DNA of 64,000 bases from Arachidicoccus rhizosphaerae (GTDB lineage: Bacteria > Bacteroidota > Bacteroidia > Chitinophagales > Chitinophagaceae), in assembly GCF_900107765.1 (NCBI RefSeq), contig NZ_FNQY01000001.1, positions 496,001 to 560,000 on the forward strand. Reading direction: 5' to 3'. A program made the position numbers and the translations under genes. Shown one piece after another: positions 46,425 through 54,993 of the stretch. A model generated the notes under the pieces. It did no database searches. It was not told where the DNA came from and saw only the letters and a program-made list of their open reading frames with translations. The stretch's first letter is position 1. Every line of letters begins with the position of its first letter.

Positions 46425-47492
46425 TTAGAGTTGTAGCTGAGCGGTCAGTGGAATTTCTTGTTCGATGGCCGGGATTTTTACATCTACAATGACACTGTCA
46501 TGACCTGACTCTTGGATAGAAAAACTGGCCTGTTCCCCAAATAACAGCTGTAACCTGTTACGGGTGCTTTTTAGGCCAAAGCTGTCATGTTTAATCTCTT
46601 TTAAAAGATGGCCGGTGTTTTCAATACGCAGATGCAGCATATGATCCTCCAGAAAAGCGGTAATCTTTATCAGGCCCCCTTCAATCTGATGGCTGATGCC
46701 ATGTTTGATGGAATTCTCTACCAGTGTCTGCAGCATCATGGGAGGCACCTGGAATCTGTAGGCTTCCGGGCTGACCGACCACTGCACTTCCAGTCTTTCC
46801 TCAAAGCGGATCTTTTCCAGCTCCAGATAAGACTGTACGATTTCTATTTCTGAATCCAGCCGGGTGGTGCTGATATTCTCCGCATGCATGCTGCTGCGCA
46901 GCAGCTTGCTGAGCTCCGTAATGGCATACCTGGCCTGCCCCGGGTTTTCATCCACCAGATACCGGATGCTGTTTAAGGCATTAAAGATAAAGTGGGGGTT
47001 GATATGTGCTTTAATGGTTTTCAGTTCCAGTTCTTTGACCACGGATTCCAGCCGGGCCTTATCCAAAATCTCCTTATTGCTTTTAACAACATAGTGATAG
47101 GCAAAATACAGCAGGTTCCAGATAAAAATAATGGCAAAATTACCCACCCAGGCGACAAAGAGTAAGGCCTCTTTATGCACCTCTTTAGTCGGAGACTTTA
47201 AAAGGACCTCAATGGCCTGATTGCAGATAGAGACGACCAGAGACACGACAATAGCCGAGAGAAAAATAAAAAGGATCTGCCCGGTGAGCTTTTTTTGGAG
47301 TACGCCCGTTTTGATAATACCAAAACGCAGCATAGAGGTAATGATAATGACACAGATTACCTCCAGGCCACCCACCAACAAAAAGTTGGGGATGATCTTA
47401 GGGGAGATCGTCAGGTAGATAAAGCTGATAATAACATAATAACACAGCCATCCCAGGATCTGCACCGGCCAAAAAATAGGGACTCTTTTCAT
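46425..47492 (-). CDS. LytS-like sensor histidine kinase
   Basis: About 355 residues: four hydrophobic segments in the N-terminal 135 residues (no recognised extracytoplasmic sensor domain), then the His_kinase domain with INPHFIFNALNSIRYL (phospho-acceptor expected at H167) and a HATPase domain (VPPMMLQTLVENSIKHGI ... DSFGLKSTRNRLQLLFG). It phosphorylates the LytTR regulator encoded just downstream. The start at 47492 is chosen because a -7 box lies at 47499-47506, so an upstream start at 47525 would precede the promoter. Confidence 0.94.
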   Translation of the reverse strand: MKRVPIFWPVQILGWLCYYVIISFIYLTISPKIIPNFLLVGGLEVICVIIITSMLRFGIIKTGVLQKKLTGQILFIFLSAIVVSLVVSICNQAIEVLLKSPTKEVHKEALLFVAWVGNFAIIFIWNLLYFAYHYVVKSNKEILDKARLESVVKELELKTIKAHINPHFIFNALNSIRYLVDENPGQARYAITELSKLLRSSMHAENISTTRLDSEIEIVQSYLELEKIRFEERLEVQWSVSPEAYRFQVPPMMLQTLVENSIKHGISHQIEGGLIKITAFLEDHMLHLRIENTGHLLKEIKHDSFGLKSTRNRLQLLFGEQASFSIQESGHDSVIVDVKIPAIEQEIPLTAQLQL

Positions 47493-47498
47493 TAGGCT

Positions 47499-47506
47499 CA
47501 AAGTTA
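47499..47506 (-). promoter_or_regulatory. -7 promoter element of the LytS/LytTR operon
   Basis: TAACTTTG on the minus strand matches TAnnTTTG only 6 bases before the ATG at 47492, suggesting a leaderless or nearly leaderless transcript. Confidence 0.45.
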
Positions 47507-47752
47507 CATAAGTTACCAAAGGCATGCTTTGTTATTACACCAATGGTCAATAGGCTGTATAGGATGCCTTGGCTGTCCTGATCAGATGGGGGCGCCAAGG
47601 CGGGTTCTCAGCCCGTGATATACAATTAAATTATTGGTAATCAATATATATAAAACCCTTATACTGGCATTATTTTCGCTGTTTAGGGAGCAAGTCCATG
47701 GCTGCTAACACCAGCCAAAGGCATAAAAAAAGCAGATATTGGCTGAAAATTG

Positions 47753-47760
47753 TACTTTTG
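47753..47760 (+). promoter_or_regulatory. -7 promoter element of dxs
   Basis: TACTTTTG matches TAnnTTTG 44 bases before the ATG at 47805. No TTTG at the usual -33 distance. Confidence 0.45.
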
Positions 47761-47804
47761 AAGCTTGAAAACTACTATTGGATAAGCAAGTTAAGGCGAC
47801 GCAC

Positions 47805-49802
47805 ATGCAAATAGAACCCGGCATTTTATTAAAGACCATCGACAGCCCAGAGGATCTGAAAAAATTAGATCCTGCTCAGTTACATCAGGTATGTGAAGAG
47901 CTCAGACAATATATTATTGACGTGGTCAGTGTACACGGGGGGCATTTTGCGGCCAGCCTGGGCGTGGTGGAGCTCACCGTTGCCCTGCATTATATCTATA
48001 ATACGCCTTATGACCAGCTGGTCTGGGACGTAGGCCATCAGGCCTACGGTCATAAGATTCTGACAGGCAGAAGAGATAATTTTTATACCAATAGGAAATA
48101 CAAAGGCATCAGCGGCTTCCCAAAACGCAGCGAAAGCCCCTACGATACCTTTGGAGTAGGACATTCATCTACTTCCATCTCTGCCGCCCTGGGCATGGCT
48201 ATTGCAGCTAAATACAAGCAGGAAGACCGTAAATCAGTGGCTATTATCGGGGACGGGGCCTTAACGGCCGGTATGGCCTTTGAGGCCATGAACCATGCCG
48301 GCGTCAGCGACGCCGATATGCTGATTATCCTAAACGATAACAATATGAGTATCGACCCCAATGTAGGGGCGCTCAAAGAATATTTAACCGATATCTCCGT
48401 TTCCAGAACCTATAATAAGTTCAAGGAAGACGTCTGGAATGCGTTGGGTAAACTGCCGATCGGCAAGACCTTTACCCGTGCCATGGCCAGCAAACTGGCA
48501 GATAGTTTAAAAGGCATGGTCAATAAGAGCTCAAATCTTTTTGAGTCCTTTAAAATCAGGTATTTTGGTCCGATTGACGGCCATAATATTACCAATCTGG
48601 TGCAGACCTTAAAAGAACTGAAAAAGATCCCGGGGCCGAAGATCTTGCATATCATCACGGTAAAAGGCAAGGGCTATGCGCCTGCGGAAAAAGAGCAGAC
48701 CAAGTGGCATGCGCCCGGGCTGTTTGACAAAATCACGGGAGAGATCTATAAAAAGAAATTTGACGTGGCCCAACCGCCTAAATATCAGGATGTCTTCGGG
48801 CATACGCTGGTAGAACTGGCCGGTCAGAACCCGCTGATCATGGGGGTCACACCCGCCATGCCGAGCGGCTGTTCCATGAAATTTATGATGGACAGCATGC
48901 CGGACAGAGCCTTTGACGTGGGTATCTGTGAGCAGCATGCAGTGACCGTATCCGCCGGTATGGCCACTCAAGGCTTAAAGGTCTTCTGTAATATATACTC
49001 ATCCTTTATGCAAAGGGCCTTTGATCAGGTGGTGCATGATGTAGCCATTCAGAATCTGCCGGTAATCTTCTGTCTGGACAGGGCAGGGTTGGTGGGAGAA
49101 GACGGGCCTACCCATCACGGGGCTTACGATATTGCTTATTTCCGGTGTATTCCCAATATGGTGCTGGCAGCGCCTATGAATGAACAGGAACTGCGTAATC
49201 TGATGTATACCGCTCAGCTAGATAAAACGGATTTTCCGATGGTCATCCGCTATCCCCGAGGCAATGGTGTGATGGCCGACTGGCAAAAACCCATGCAGGA
49301 GATTCAGATAGGCCGCGGTCGCCGTATGAAGACGGGTAAAGAGCTGGCCATTTTAACCTATGGCCATCCCGGCAATTTTGCTGCGGCAGCCATTAGAGAA
49401 GTGCAGCGTGATGGCCTGGATCCGGCGCACTACGATATGCGTTTTTGTAAACCACTCGACGAAGCCTTGCTTCATGAAGTCTTCCAGAATTATAGTCAGG
49501 TGATCACCGTAGAAGACGGAACCGTCAAAGGTGGTTTTGGCGGTGCGGTGCTAGAGTTCATGGCCGCCCATCACTATCAGGCAACGGTAGAAATCATGGG
49601 TATCCCTGACAGGATTGTAGAACATGGAACCCCTAAAGACTTATTTATAGAAGCAGGCTATGACAGCTCCTCTATTGCCGGTAAAATCAGGCAGATGCTC
49701 GGGGAGACAAATGGGGATGGCGCAACAGCCATAAGCGTTGAGTCGTCCTTAAAAGCCACTTCAACCTCCGGACGTACACCCGGTGCGACATCCGAATCAT
49801 AA
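47805..49802 (+). CDS. dxs: 1-deoxy-D-xylulose-5-phosphate synthase
   Basis: A 665-residue thiamine-diphosphate enzyme that condenses pyruvate and glyceraldehyde-3-phosphate, first step of the MEP isoprenoid pathway. Motifs: SVHGGHFAASLGVVELTVALHY, GHQAYGHKILTGRR, the TPP-binding GDGALTAGMAFEAMNHAG...NDNNMSI, and the transketolase pyrimidine-domain CEQHAVTVSAGMATQG. The ATG at 47805 matches the family N-terminus; an upstream TTG (47778) keeps the frame but is less likely. About 30 extra Ser/Thr-rich residues extend the C-terminus beyond the usual end. Confidence 0.96.
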   Translation: MQIEPGILLKTIDSPEDLKKLDPAQLHQVCEELRQYIIDVVSVHGGHFAASLGVVELTVALHYIYNTPYDQLVWDVGHQAYGHKILTGRRDNFYTNRKYKGISGFPKRSESPYDTFGVGHSSTSISAALGMAIAAKYKQEDRKSVAIIGDGALTAGMAFEAMNHAGVSDADMLIILNDNNMSIDPNVGALKEYLTDISVSRTYNKFKEDVWNALGKLPIGKTFTRAMASKLADSLKGMVNKSSNLFESFKIRYFGPIDGHNITNLVQTLKELKKIPGPKILHIITVKGKGYAPAEKEQTKWHAPGLFDKITGEIYKKKFDVAQPPKYQDVFGHTLVELAGQNPLIMGVTPAMPSGCSMKFMMDSMPDRAFDVGICEQHAVTVSAGMATQGLKVFCNIYSSFMQRAFDQVVHDVAIQNLPVIFCLDRAGLVGEDGPTHHGAYDIAYFRCIPNMVLAAPMNEQELRNLMYTAQLDKTDFPMVIRYPRGNGVMADWQKPMQEIQIGRGRRMKTGKELAILTYGHPGNFAAAAIREVQRDGLDPAHYDMRFCKPLDEALLHEVFQNYSQVITVEDGTVKGGFGGAVLEFMAAHHYQATVEIMGIPDRIVEHGTPKDLFIEAGYDSSSIAGKIRQMLGETNGDGATAISVESSLKATSTSGRTPGATSES

Positions 49803-49850
49803 CCATAGTCATAACTCGGATCAAGAATACTTTTCGGACTTTTTGGGTGT

Positions 49851-49890
49851 AATAGGGAGGGACTCACCAGAAGTGTGTCCCTCCCTATTT
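49851..49890 (+). terminator. Terminator of dxs
   Basis: A 17-position stem with one mismatch (49851-49867 with 49873-49889), 5-base loop and a TTT end, 48 bases after the dxs stop. Confidence 0.8.
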
Positions 49891-49967
49891 ATTCGGGGTT
49901 ATACCCCCCCCTATATCAACCACCTATTTTCTGTAGGAATCACTAGGGCTTTTTGTATCTTCGCTAT

Positions 49968-51494
49968 ATGATTCGCAAATATCCGATTGGCTTGCAGAGT
50001 TTCCGGAATATCCGGGAAGGGGGTTATGTCTATATTGATAAGACGAAGGTCATCCACAGGCTCGTGGAAACAGGCGTATATTATTTTCTTGCTCGCCCCA
50101 GACGTTTTGGCAAAAGTCTGCTAATCAATACCATTAAAGAGTTATTTGAAGGCAGTAAAGAGCTGTTTGAAGGTCTCTGGATTCAGGATAAATGGGACTG
50201 GACAACCACCAACCCGGTTATCCATTTTAGCTTTGCAAATATTGGCGTTAGAACGCAAGGACTTGAAGCTGCTATTAATATAGGGTTAGAAGAAAATATG
50301 AAAAGGCTGGGATTGAGTCTAAGCTCAAATAGCTATGACCAGCGTTTCAAGGAGCTAATTACTAAGGCTGCCGCAAGGGGCAAAGTAGTGATCTTAATTG
50401 ATGAGCACGATAAACCAATTATCGATTTTCTGGATGACCCGGATATGATGGAAACCATCCGTTCCATTTTAAAAAGCTTTTATTCCATATTAAAAGGCAG
50501 TGATGCCTTTATCAAATTTTTGCTGATAACAGGCGTCAGTCAGTTCAGCCCTGCAAGTATTTTCTCGGATCTGAATAATCTGGACAATATAACCCTTTCC
50601 AGTCATTATGGAGGGTTAGTAGGAATCTCCCAAACTGAGCTGGAAGAGAACTTCGCTCCCGAGATTGCTGAACTGCAAAAAAGCAGACCTGACATAATAA
50701 ACCAGATTAAAGACTGGTATAATGGATATACCTGGAATATGAAGGAATGGGTGTATAATCCTTTTGCCTTATTAAATTTCATGGCAGATTCAAAGTTTAG
50801 AAATTATTGGTTCGCTACCGGAACACCCACTTTTTTAATGAAAGCACTGAGTCGCAAAAAGATCTGTGATGTGGAAAACATCCAGATGGGAGAACTGGGC
50901 CTCTCAACCTTTGAACCAAGTAGTCCGGATTCAAGTTCCCTGCTTTTTCAGACGGGGTATTTAACGATTAAGGATATTTCACCCAGCGGTCAGGTTTTTA
51001 CACTTGGCTTCCCGAACCGGGAAGTGAAAAACAGTTTTTTGGACGGCCTGCTCAGCGCTTATAGACAAACCTATCCGGCAGGTTCTACACCCCTGCTTGA
51101 AGCTGTTCAAAACGCCTTAAGTAATGGCGATATTCCGGGAGTGGTCAGTCGTTTAAATGCGCTGATCTCCTCTATTCCTTATGATTACTGGAATGCTGAT
51201 ACAGAGTCTATTTTTACCATTATTACCTTTTTAACCTTCCGCTTTGTGGTGGACGGGGTCTATCCTGAACAGCACAGCTCCAAAGGCAGGTGTGATTTAC
51301 TGGTACTTACGGATAAATATATCTATGCAATAGAACTCAAGCTGGACGGGACAGCTGCGGAAGCCCTTTCACAAATTAAGCAGAAAGGTTATCTTGAGCC
51401 TTATCTTTCCGATACCCGCAAGAAACTTGCGGTCGCCGTCAGCTTTTCGTCAAAACAAAGAGCGGTGTCGGAGTATCTGGTGGAGGAGTTGTAA
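49968..51494 (+). CDS. AAA-ATPase-like protein with PD-(D/E)XK nuclease-like domain (AAA-ATPase_like/PDDEXK_9)
   Basis: About 508 residues. The N-terminus PIGLQSFRNIREGGYVYIDKT leads to a P-loop FLARPRRFGKSLLINTI (K49 from this start) and the sensor/Walker B part VVILIDEHDKPIIDF; the C-terminus has a PD-(D/E)XK core, D443 (GRCDLLVL) and E456-L-K458 (YAIELKLDGT). Family members usually show IDEYD where this one has IDEHD. They are very numerous in Bacteroidota and some Firmicutes, often strain-specific; function unknown. A TTG start five codons upstream is possible. The gene is alone, without RloAB-type partners, and unrelated in sequence to the DUF234-type ATPase at 3829. Confidence 0.88.
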   Translation: MIRKYPIGLQSFRNIREGGYVYIDKTKVIHRLVETGVYYFLARPRRFGKSLLINTIKELFEGSKELFEGLWIQDKWDWTTTNPVIHFSFANIGVRTQGLEAAINIGLEENMKRLGLSLSSNSYDQRFKELITKAAARGKVVILIDEHDKPIIDFLDDPDMMETIRSILKSFYSILKGSDAFIKFLLITGVSQFSPASIFSDLNNLDNITLSSHYGGLVGISQTELEENFAPEIAELQKSRPDIINQIKDWYNGYTWNMKEWVYNPFALLNFMADSKFRNYWFATGTPTFLMKALSRKKICDVENIQMGELGLSTFEPSSPDSSSLLFQTGYLTIKDISPSGQVFTLGFPNREVKNSFLDGLLSAYRQTYPAGSTPLLEAVQNALSNGDIPGVVSRLNALISSIPYDYWNADTESIFTIITFLTFRFVVDGVYPEQHSSKGRCDLLVLTDKYIYAIELKLDGTAAEALSQIKQKGYLEPYLSDTRKKLAVAVSFSSKQRAVSEYLVEEL

Positions 51495-51732
51495 AAAAAT
51501 ATCATATTAAGCGTGATTAAAGCCGTCGTTCTTGTGGGGTACTTTGATCACACCGCCGGTTATGCCCCTTACTACAAACAACTGGCTGGGGCAATTCAGC
51601 GCTTCTCAAAAATGGTTATTTTGTTAGCAAGCCTCCTTTTCTTTTACCTTACCGGTTTTGATTTCCTCTTTAAACTTTACCTTTGCTTCCCGGATTGAAC
51701 TACATTCAATTATTTTTTGATTTAATATTATT
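51495..51732. other. Spacer with serS promoter
   Basis: About 240 bases. A 61-codon frame starting GTG lies here but has no recognisable features and spans the serS promoter, so it is not called. Confidence 0.5.
51657..51685 (+). promoter_or_regulatory. Promoter of serS
   Basis: TTTG (51657-51660) and TACCTTTG (51678-51685) separated by 17 bases fit the Bacteroidota -33/-7 consensus; the start codon is 48 bases downstream of the -7 box. Confidence 0.7.
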
Positions 51733-53007
51733 ATGTTACAAGTAGCAGTACTCAGACAGGACCCAGAAGCGGTCAAACAAAAATTAGCCGTAAAGAACTT
51801 TCAGCCCCTCGAACTGGTTGATGAAATCATCCAGCTCGATGACCAGAGAAAGGCGTCGCAGGCCAAGTTTGACGAAGTCCAGTCAAAAATAAATGCTGCA
51901 TCCAAAAACATCGGTGCTTTCATGGCCCAAGGGAAAAAAGACGAGGCAGAAGCGCTTAAAAAAGAAATTGCTGAGCTGAAACCCAGTCTGGAACCCATTA
52001 AGGCTCAATATACAGCAGTAGAGCAGGAGCTGCAAAATAAACTGGTATTACTGCCCAACTTACCTCAGGATGAGGTTCCGCAGGGTAAATCCGCCGAGGA
52101 TAATGAAGTGGTACGACAGCTGGGTGATATCCAGCCGCCGGCAGGCGGTGGAAAGCCCCACTGGGAGTTGATTGTAGATTATGATCTGGTAGATTTTGAG
52201 ACCGGTGCCAAGATTACCGGACGAGGCTTTCCGCTTTATACCGGACAGGGCGCTAAATACCAAAGAGCACTGATTCAGTATTTTCTGGATTTTAATACCG
52301 AGGCCGGTTATAAAGAGTTTATACCCCCATTTATGGTCAATGAAGCCTCAGCCTTCGCTACCGGCCAGCTGCCGGATAAAGAAGGGCAGATGTATCACGT
52401 AACAGAAGATGGTTTCTATCTGATACCTACAGCAGAAGTGCCCGTGACCAATATTTACAGAGACAGTATTGTCCAGGAGGCAGAACTGCCTTTAAAACTT
52501 ACCGCCTATTCACCTTGTTTCAGAAGAGAGGCGGGCAGTTTTGGTAAAGACGTCAGGGGGCTGAACCGCGTTCACCAGTTTGAAAAAGTGGAAATTATCC
52601 AGCTGACCCATCCGGAAAAATCAAACGAAGCTTTCCAGCAGATGGTGTCTCATGTAGAAAAGCTGTTGCAGTCTTTAGAGCTGCCCTATAGAATCCTTCG
52701 TTTATGCGGGGGAGATATGAGCTTTACCAGTGCCATAACCTATGATTTTGAGGTCTTTAGTGCTGCCCAGCAGCGCTGGCTGGAAGTAAGCAGTGTCAGC
52801 AACTTTGAAACCTATCAGGCCAACCGGTTAAAATGCCGCTTTAAAAACGAGAGCGGTAAAACGCAGCTGGTGCATACCCTGAACGGCAGCTCCCTGGCCT
52901 TACCTAGGATTCTGGCCGCATTATTAGAAAATAACCAGACCCCCGAAGGCATCAAGGTGCCGGCAGCCGTCCAACGTTATTTTGGTAAAGCGTTGATTAC
53001 TAAATAG
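51733..53007 (+). CDS. serS: Serine--tRNA ligase
   Basis: A 424-residue class II aminoacyl-tRNA synthetase. The N-terminal coiled-coil arm (about 30-105, DDQRKASQAKFDEVQSKINAASKNI and following) binds tRNA-Ser; catalytic motifs follow: motif 2 SPCFRREAGSFGKDVRGLNRVHQFEKVE and motif 3 TLNGSSLALPRILAALLEN, with the serine-specific TAEVPVTNIYRD. Length and order are the family norm. Own promoter; not in an evident operon. Confidence 0.98.
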   Translation: MLQVAVLRQDPEAVKQKLAVKNFQPLELVDEIIQLDDQRKASQAKFDEVQSKINAASKNIGAFMAQGKKDEAEALKKEIAELKPSLEPIKAQYTAVEQELQNKLVLLPNLPQDEVPQGKSAEDNEVVRQLGDIQPPAGGGKPHWELIVDYDLVDFETGAKITGRGFPLYTGQGAKYQRALIQYFLDFNTEAGYKEFIPPFMVNEASAFATGQLPDKEGQMYHVTEDGFYLIPTAEVPVTNIYRDSIVQEAELPLKLTAYSPCFRREAGSFGKDVRGLNRVHQFEKVEIIQLTHPEKSNEAFQQMVSHVEKLLQSLELPYRILRLCGGDMSFTSAITYDFEVFSAAQQRWLEVSSVSNFETYQANRLKCRFKNESGKTQLVHTLNGSSLALPRILAALLENNQTPEGIKVPAAVQRYFGKALITK

Positions 53008-53027
53008 AACAGTAAACAATATCTTCT

Positions 53028-54299
53028 TTAAGGATAGAGCAGGTATTTGCTGCGAATTTTCTTAAAGGCATTGAGTCCGGGCTCCCAGGAGGCCCGGATT
53101 TTTTCTATCGGGGTATGACGGATGATTTGTTGTTTAAGGTCGTAATTGCCGGCCAGGTAATCAAAATTACCCATCTGGCTGCTTTGACTGCGGTCAAAAA
53201 AACGGGCCTTATCCGGATAGGCCTCGTATAGGTCTATCAGCCACTGCAGGTGCAGCTGCCCGGAGGCCTCCAGGCTGTCCACCGGATAATCCCTTAAATC
53301 CAGTCCGTAACAGGTGTTGTTCTCATGCAAAGGATGTTCACTCATGCCTTGGATGCCTTTGGGGGTAAAAGAAAAATCATATTTCCCTTTTAACAGGGGG
53401 GCGCCTAAAACCGTAAAAGGAAAATGGGTGCCGCGCCCCTGACTGATGATGGTACCTTCAAATAAACAGAGCGTCGGGTATAGCAGGATGCTCTGCTGTG
53501 TATTCAGGTTAGGAGAAGGCGCCACTGGCAGCGTATAGCGCGTCTGATGTGTATAATTTTTAAGGGTAATCACCTTTAAGTCACAGTGCAGGCCCTTACC
53601 CATCCAGCCCTCACCGTTAATCATCCGGGCAAATTCACCGATGGTCATGCCATAGCTGATCGGAACCGGGAACTGGCCAATACCGGATTTTAAGCGCATA
53701 TCTAATATAGGGCCGTCCACCAGGTAGCCGTTTGGATTGGGGCGGTCCAGTACAATAAAAGGTTTATGATTGGTAGCGCAGGACTGCATGGCGTTTCTGA
53801 GCACATTTATATAGGTATAAAACCTGCAGCCTACATCCTGGATATCAAATATAAACACATCTACATCCGCCAGATCCTGGGCGGAAGGGCTTTTTTTCTT
53901 ACCATATAAAGAGATAATGGGAATACCCGTTTTAGCGTCCACTTCATTACCCACCTGGGCGCCGTTGCTGGCATTCCCCCTGAAGCCATGCTCAGGGCCA
54001 AAGACTTTTACTACCTGTACCCCTAAAGCAAGCAGACTGTCCACCAGTGACTCCTGACCAATGATGGAAGAGGGGTTGGCCAGGATGGCCACCCGCTTTC
54101 CCTGTAAAAGCGGCAGATACTCGCTGGTCTGATCAGCCCCGGTAATAATAGAATCCGTATCACTTACTAAGGAGGCGTTCAGGGTACCGGCGCCGGCCCT
54201 GCTAGTCTGAACCGAGCATAACAGCAATACCGGTAGTAGTAATAAAAGCCGTTTAGGCATTTGCATTAAAAGAGACTTAGGATAGGTTAGTTGTTTCAT
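53028..54299 (-). CDS. DUF1343 protein, NamZ-like exo-beta-N-acetylmuramidase
   Basis: About 423 residues, exported (hydrophobic core RLLLLLPVLLLCSV). The DUF1343/NamZ body begins LLQGKRVAILANPSSIIGQESLVDSLLALGVQVVKVFGPEHGFRG and contains VDVFIFDIQDVGCRFYTYINVL and VLDRPNPNGYLVDGPILD, all family-specific. Characterised NamZ removes terminal MurNAc from peptidoglycan fragments, so the enzyme probably acts in periplasmic cell-wall recycling. The start at 54299 is preferred to a Met 18 codons earlier because it puts the signal peptide near the N-terminus. It converges on serS with 20 bases between the two stops. Confidence 0.9.
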   Translation of the reverse strand: MKQLTYPKSLLMQMPKRLLLLLPVLLLCSVQTSRAGAGTLNASLVSDTDSIITGADQTSEYLPLLQGKRVAILANPSSIIGQESLVDSLLALGVQVVKVFGPEHGFRGNASNGAQVGNEVDAKTGIPIISLYGKKKSPSAQDLADVDVFIFDIQDVGCRFYTYINVLRNAMQSCATNHKPFIVLDRPNPNGYLVDGPILDMRLKSGIGQFPVPISYGMTIGEFARMINGEGWMGKGLHCDLKVITLKNYTHQTRYTLPVAPSPNLNTQQSILLYPTLCLFEGTIISQGRGTHFPFTVLGAPLLKGKYDFSFTPKGIQGMSEHPLHENNTCYGLDLRDYPVDSLEASGQLHLQWLIDLYEAYPDKARFFDRSQSSQMGNFDYLAGNYDLKQQIIRHTPIEKIRASWEPGLNAFKKIRSKYLLYP

Positions 54300-54469
54300 C
54301 GTCTTTGTTTCTTTGTTAAGATTATTACAGGTCCGCTTTCTAGGGTTCACCACCCGTGAACCTCTAAAAACTCCTTAAAAATAAGCAATTACCTGGATAC
54401 TAACTTGCCGGAAAGCGCCTTTTAGGGCTTAGGCCACCAGAAAGCTATCTCAAAAGCTGTTAAAAAACC

Positions 54470-54477
54470 TACATTTG
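54470..54477 (+). promoter_or_regulatory. -7 promoter element of the 115-residue protein gene
   Basis: TACATTTG matches TAnnTTTG only 5 bases before the ATG at 54483; the transcript would be almost leaderless. Confidence 0.45.
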
Positions 54478-54482
54478 CTTCT

Positions 54483-54830
54483 ATGAATGCACAAGATGAC
54501 TTAATACAAAGATGGTGGCAGCTCGAGCAAACGCTCATGGACAAGTTTGGCAAGAAACCTGATTTAGAATCAATACTTTTTTTAATAGGATTACAGGAAA
54601 CCGGATTTATACAGGACAATATCTCAAAGGAACAAAAACAGGATCTGATGCATGTGGCACTATGTACGGTGCTGATGCCCAGCGGTTATTATGAGCTGGA
54701 CCATGTGGATGAAGACGGCTGGCCGCATTTTAACCAGCTGAAAGAACATAAGGCCCAGAGTCTTTTTGAACAGGAGAACCTGCTCAAGGACCATGTACTG
54801 TTTTATTTTCAAAACCAGGGCGTTATTTAA
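54483..54830 (+). CDS. Conserved small protein of unknown function
   Basis: A 115-residue soluble acidic protein, probably all-helical at the N-terminus (LIQRWWQLEQTLMDKFGKKPDLESILFLIGLQETGF) with a LMPSGYYELDHVDEDGWPHF middle. The pattern resembles a Bacteroidota hypothetical family, but no name can be assigned with confidence. No signal peptide. It is divergent from the NamZ-like gene and followed 163 bases later by the ABC permease gene. Confidence 0.7.
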   Translation: MNAQDDLIQRWWQLEQTLMDKFGKKPDLESILFLIGLQETGFIQDNISKEQKQDLMHVALCTVLMPSGYYELDHVDEDGWPHFNQLKEHKAQSLFEQENLLKDHVLFYFQNQGVI

Positions 54831-54993
54831 AGAGCGTTCAGCGTCTTTACCACCCCGTAAAAATCAAGAAAGTCAGCCTGGTTTTATAGCCGGCAAGGCC
54901 GGGCTCGCAGGGTCGTAAGCGCCATTTAAATAACTGTTTGTCCTTTCTTCTAAAAAATAAGGTCAAATACTTCCCGGCGCTTATCTTTATCCT

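Larger units (their letters stand above)
47493..47804. other. Divergent spacer between lytS and dxs
   Basis: About 310 bases carrying the two -7 boxes (47499-47506 leftward and 47753-47760 rightward). Short GC hairpins are present (for example GCGGG/CCCGT near 47600) but no gene or riboswitch was recognised. Confidence 0.5.

Noticed and set aside
47600-47760. Riboswitch-like hairpins upstream of dxs
   Set aside because: Short hairpins only; no conserved TPP-type or other riboswitch core could be recognised.
51513-51698. 61-codon frame between the ATPase-nuclease gene and serS
   Set aside because: Starts with GTG, overlaps the serS promoter, and shows no recognisable domain.
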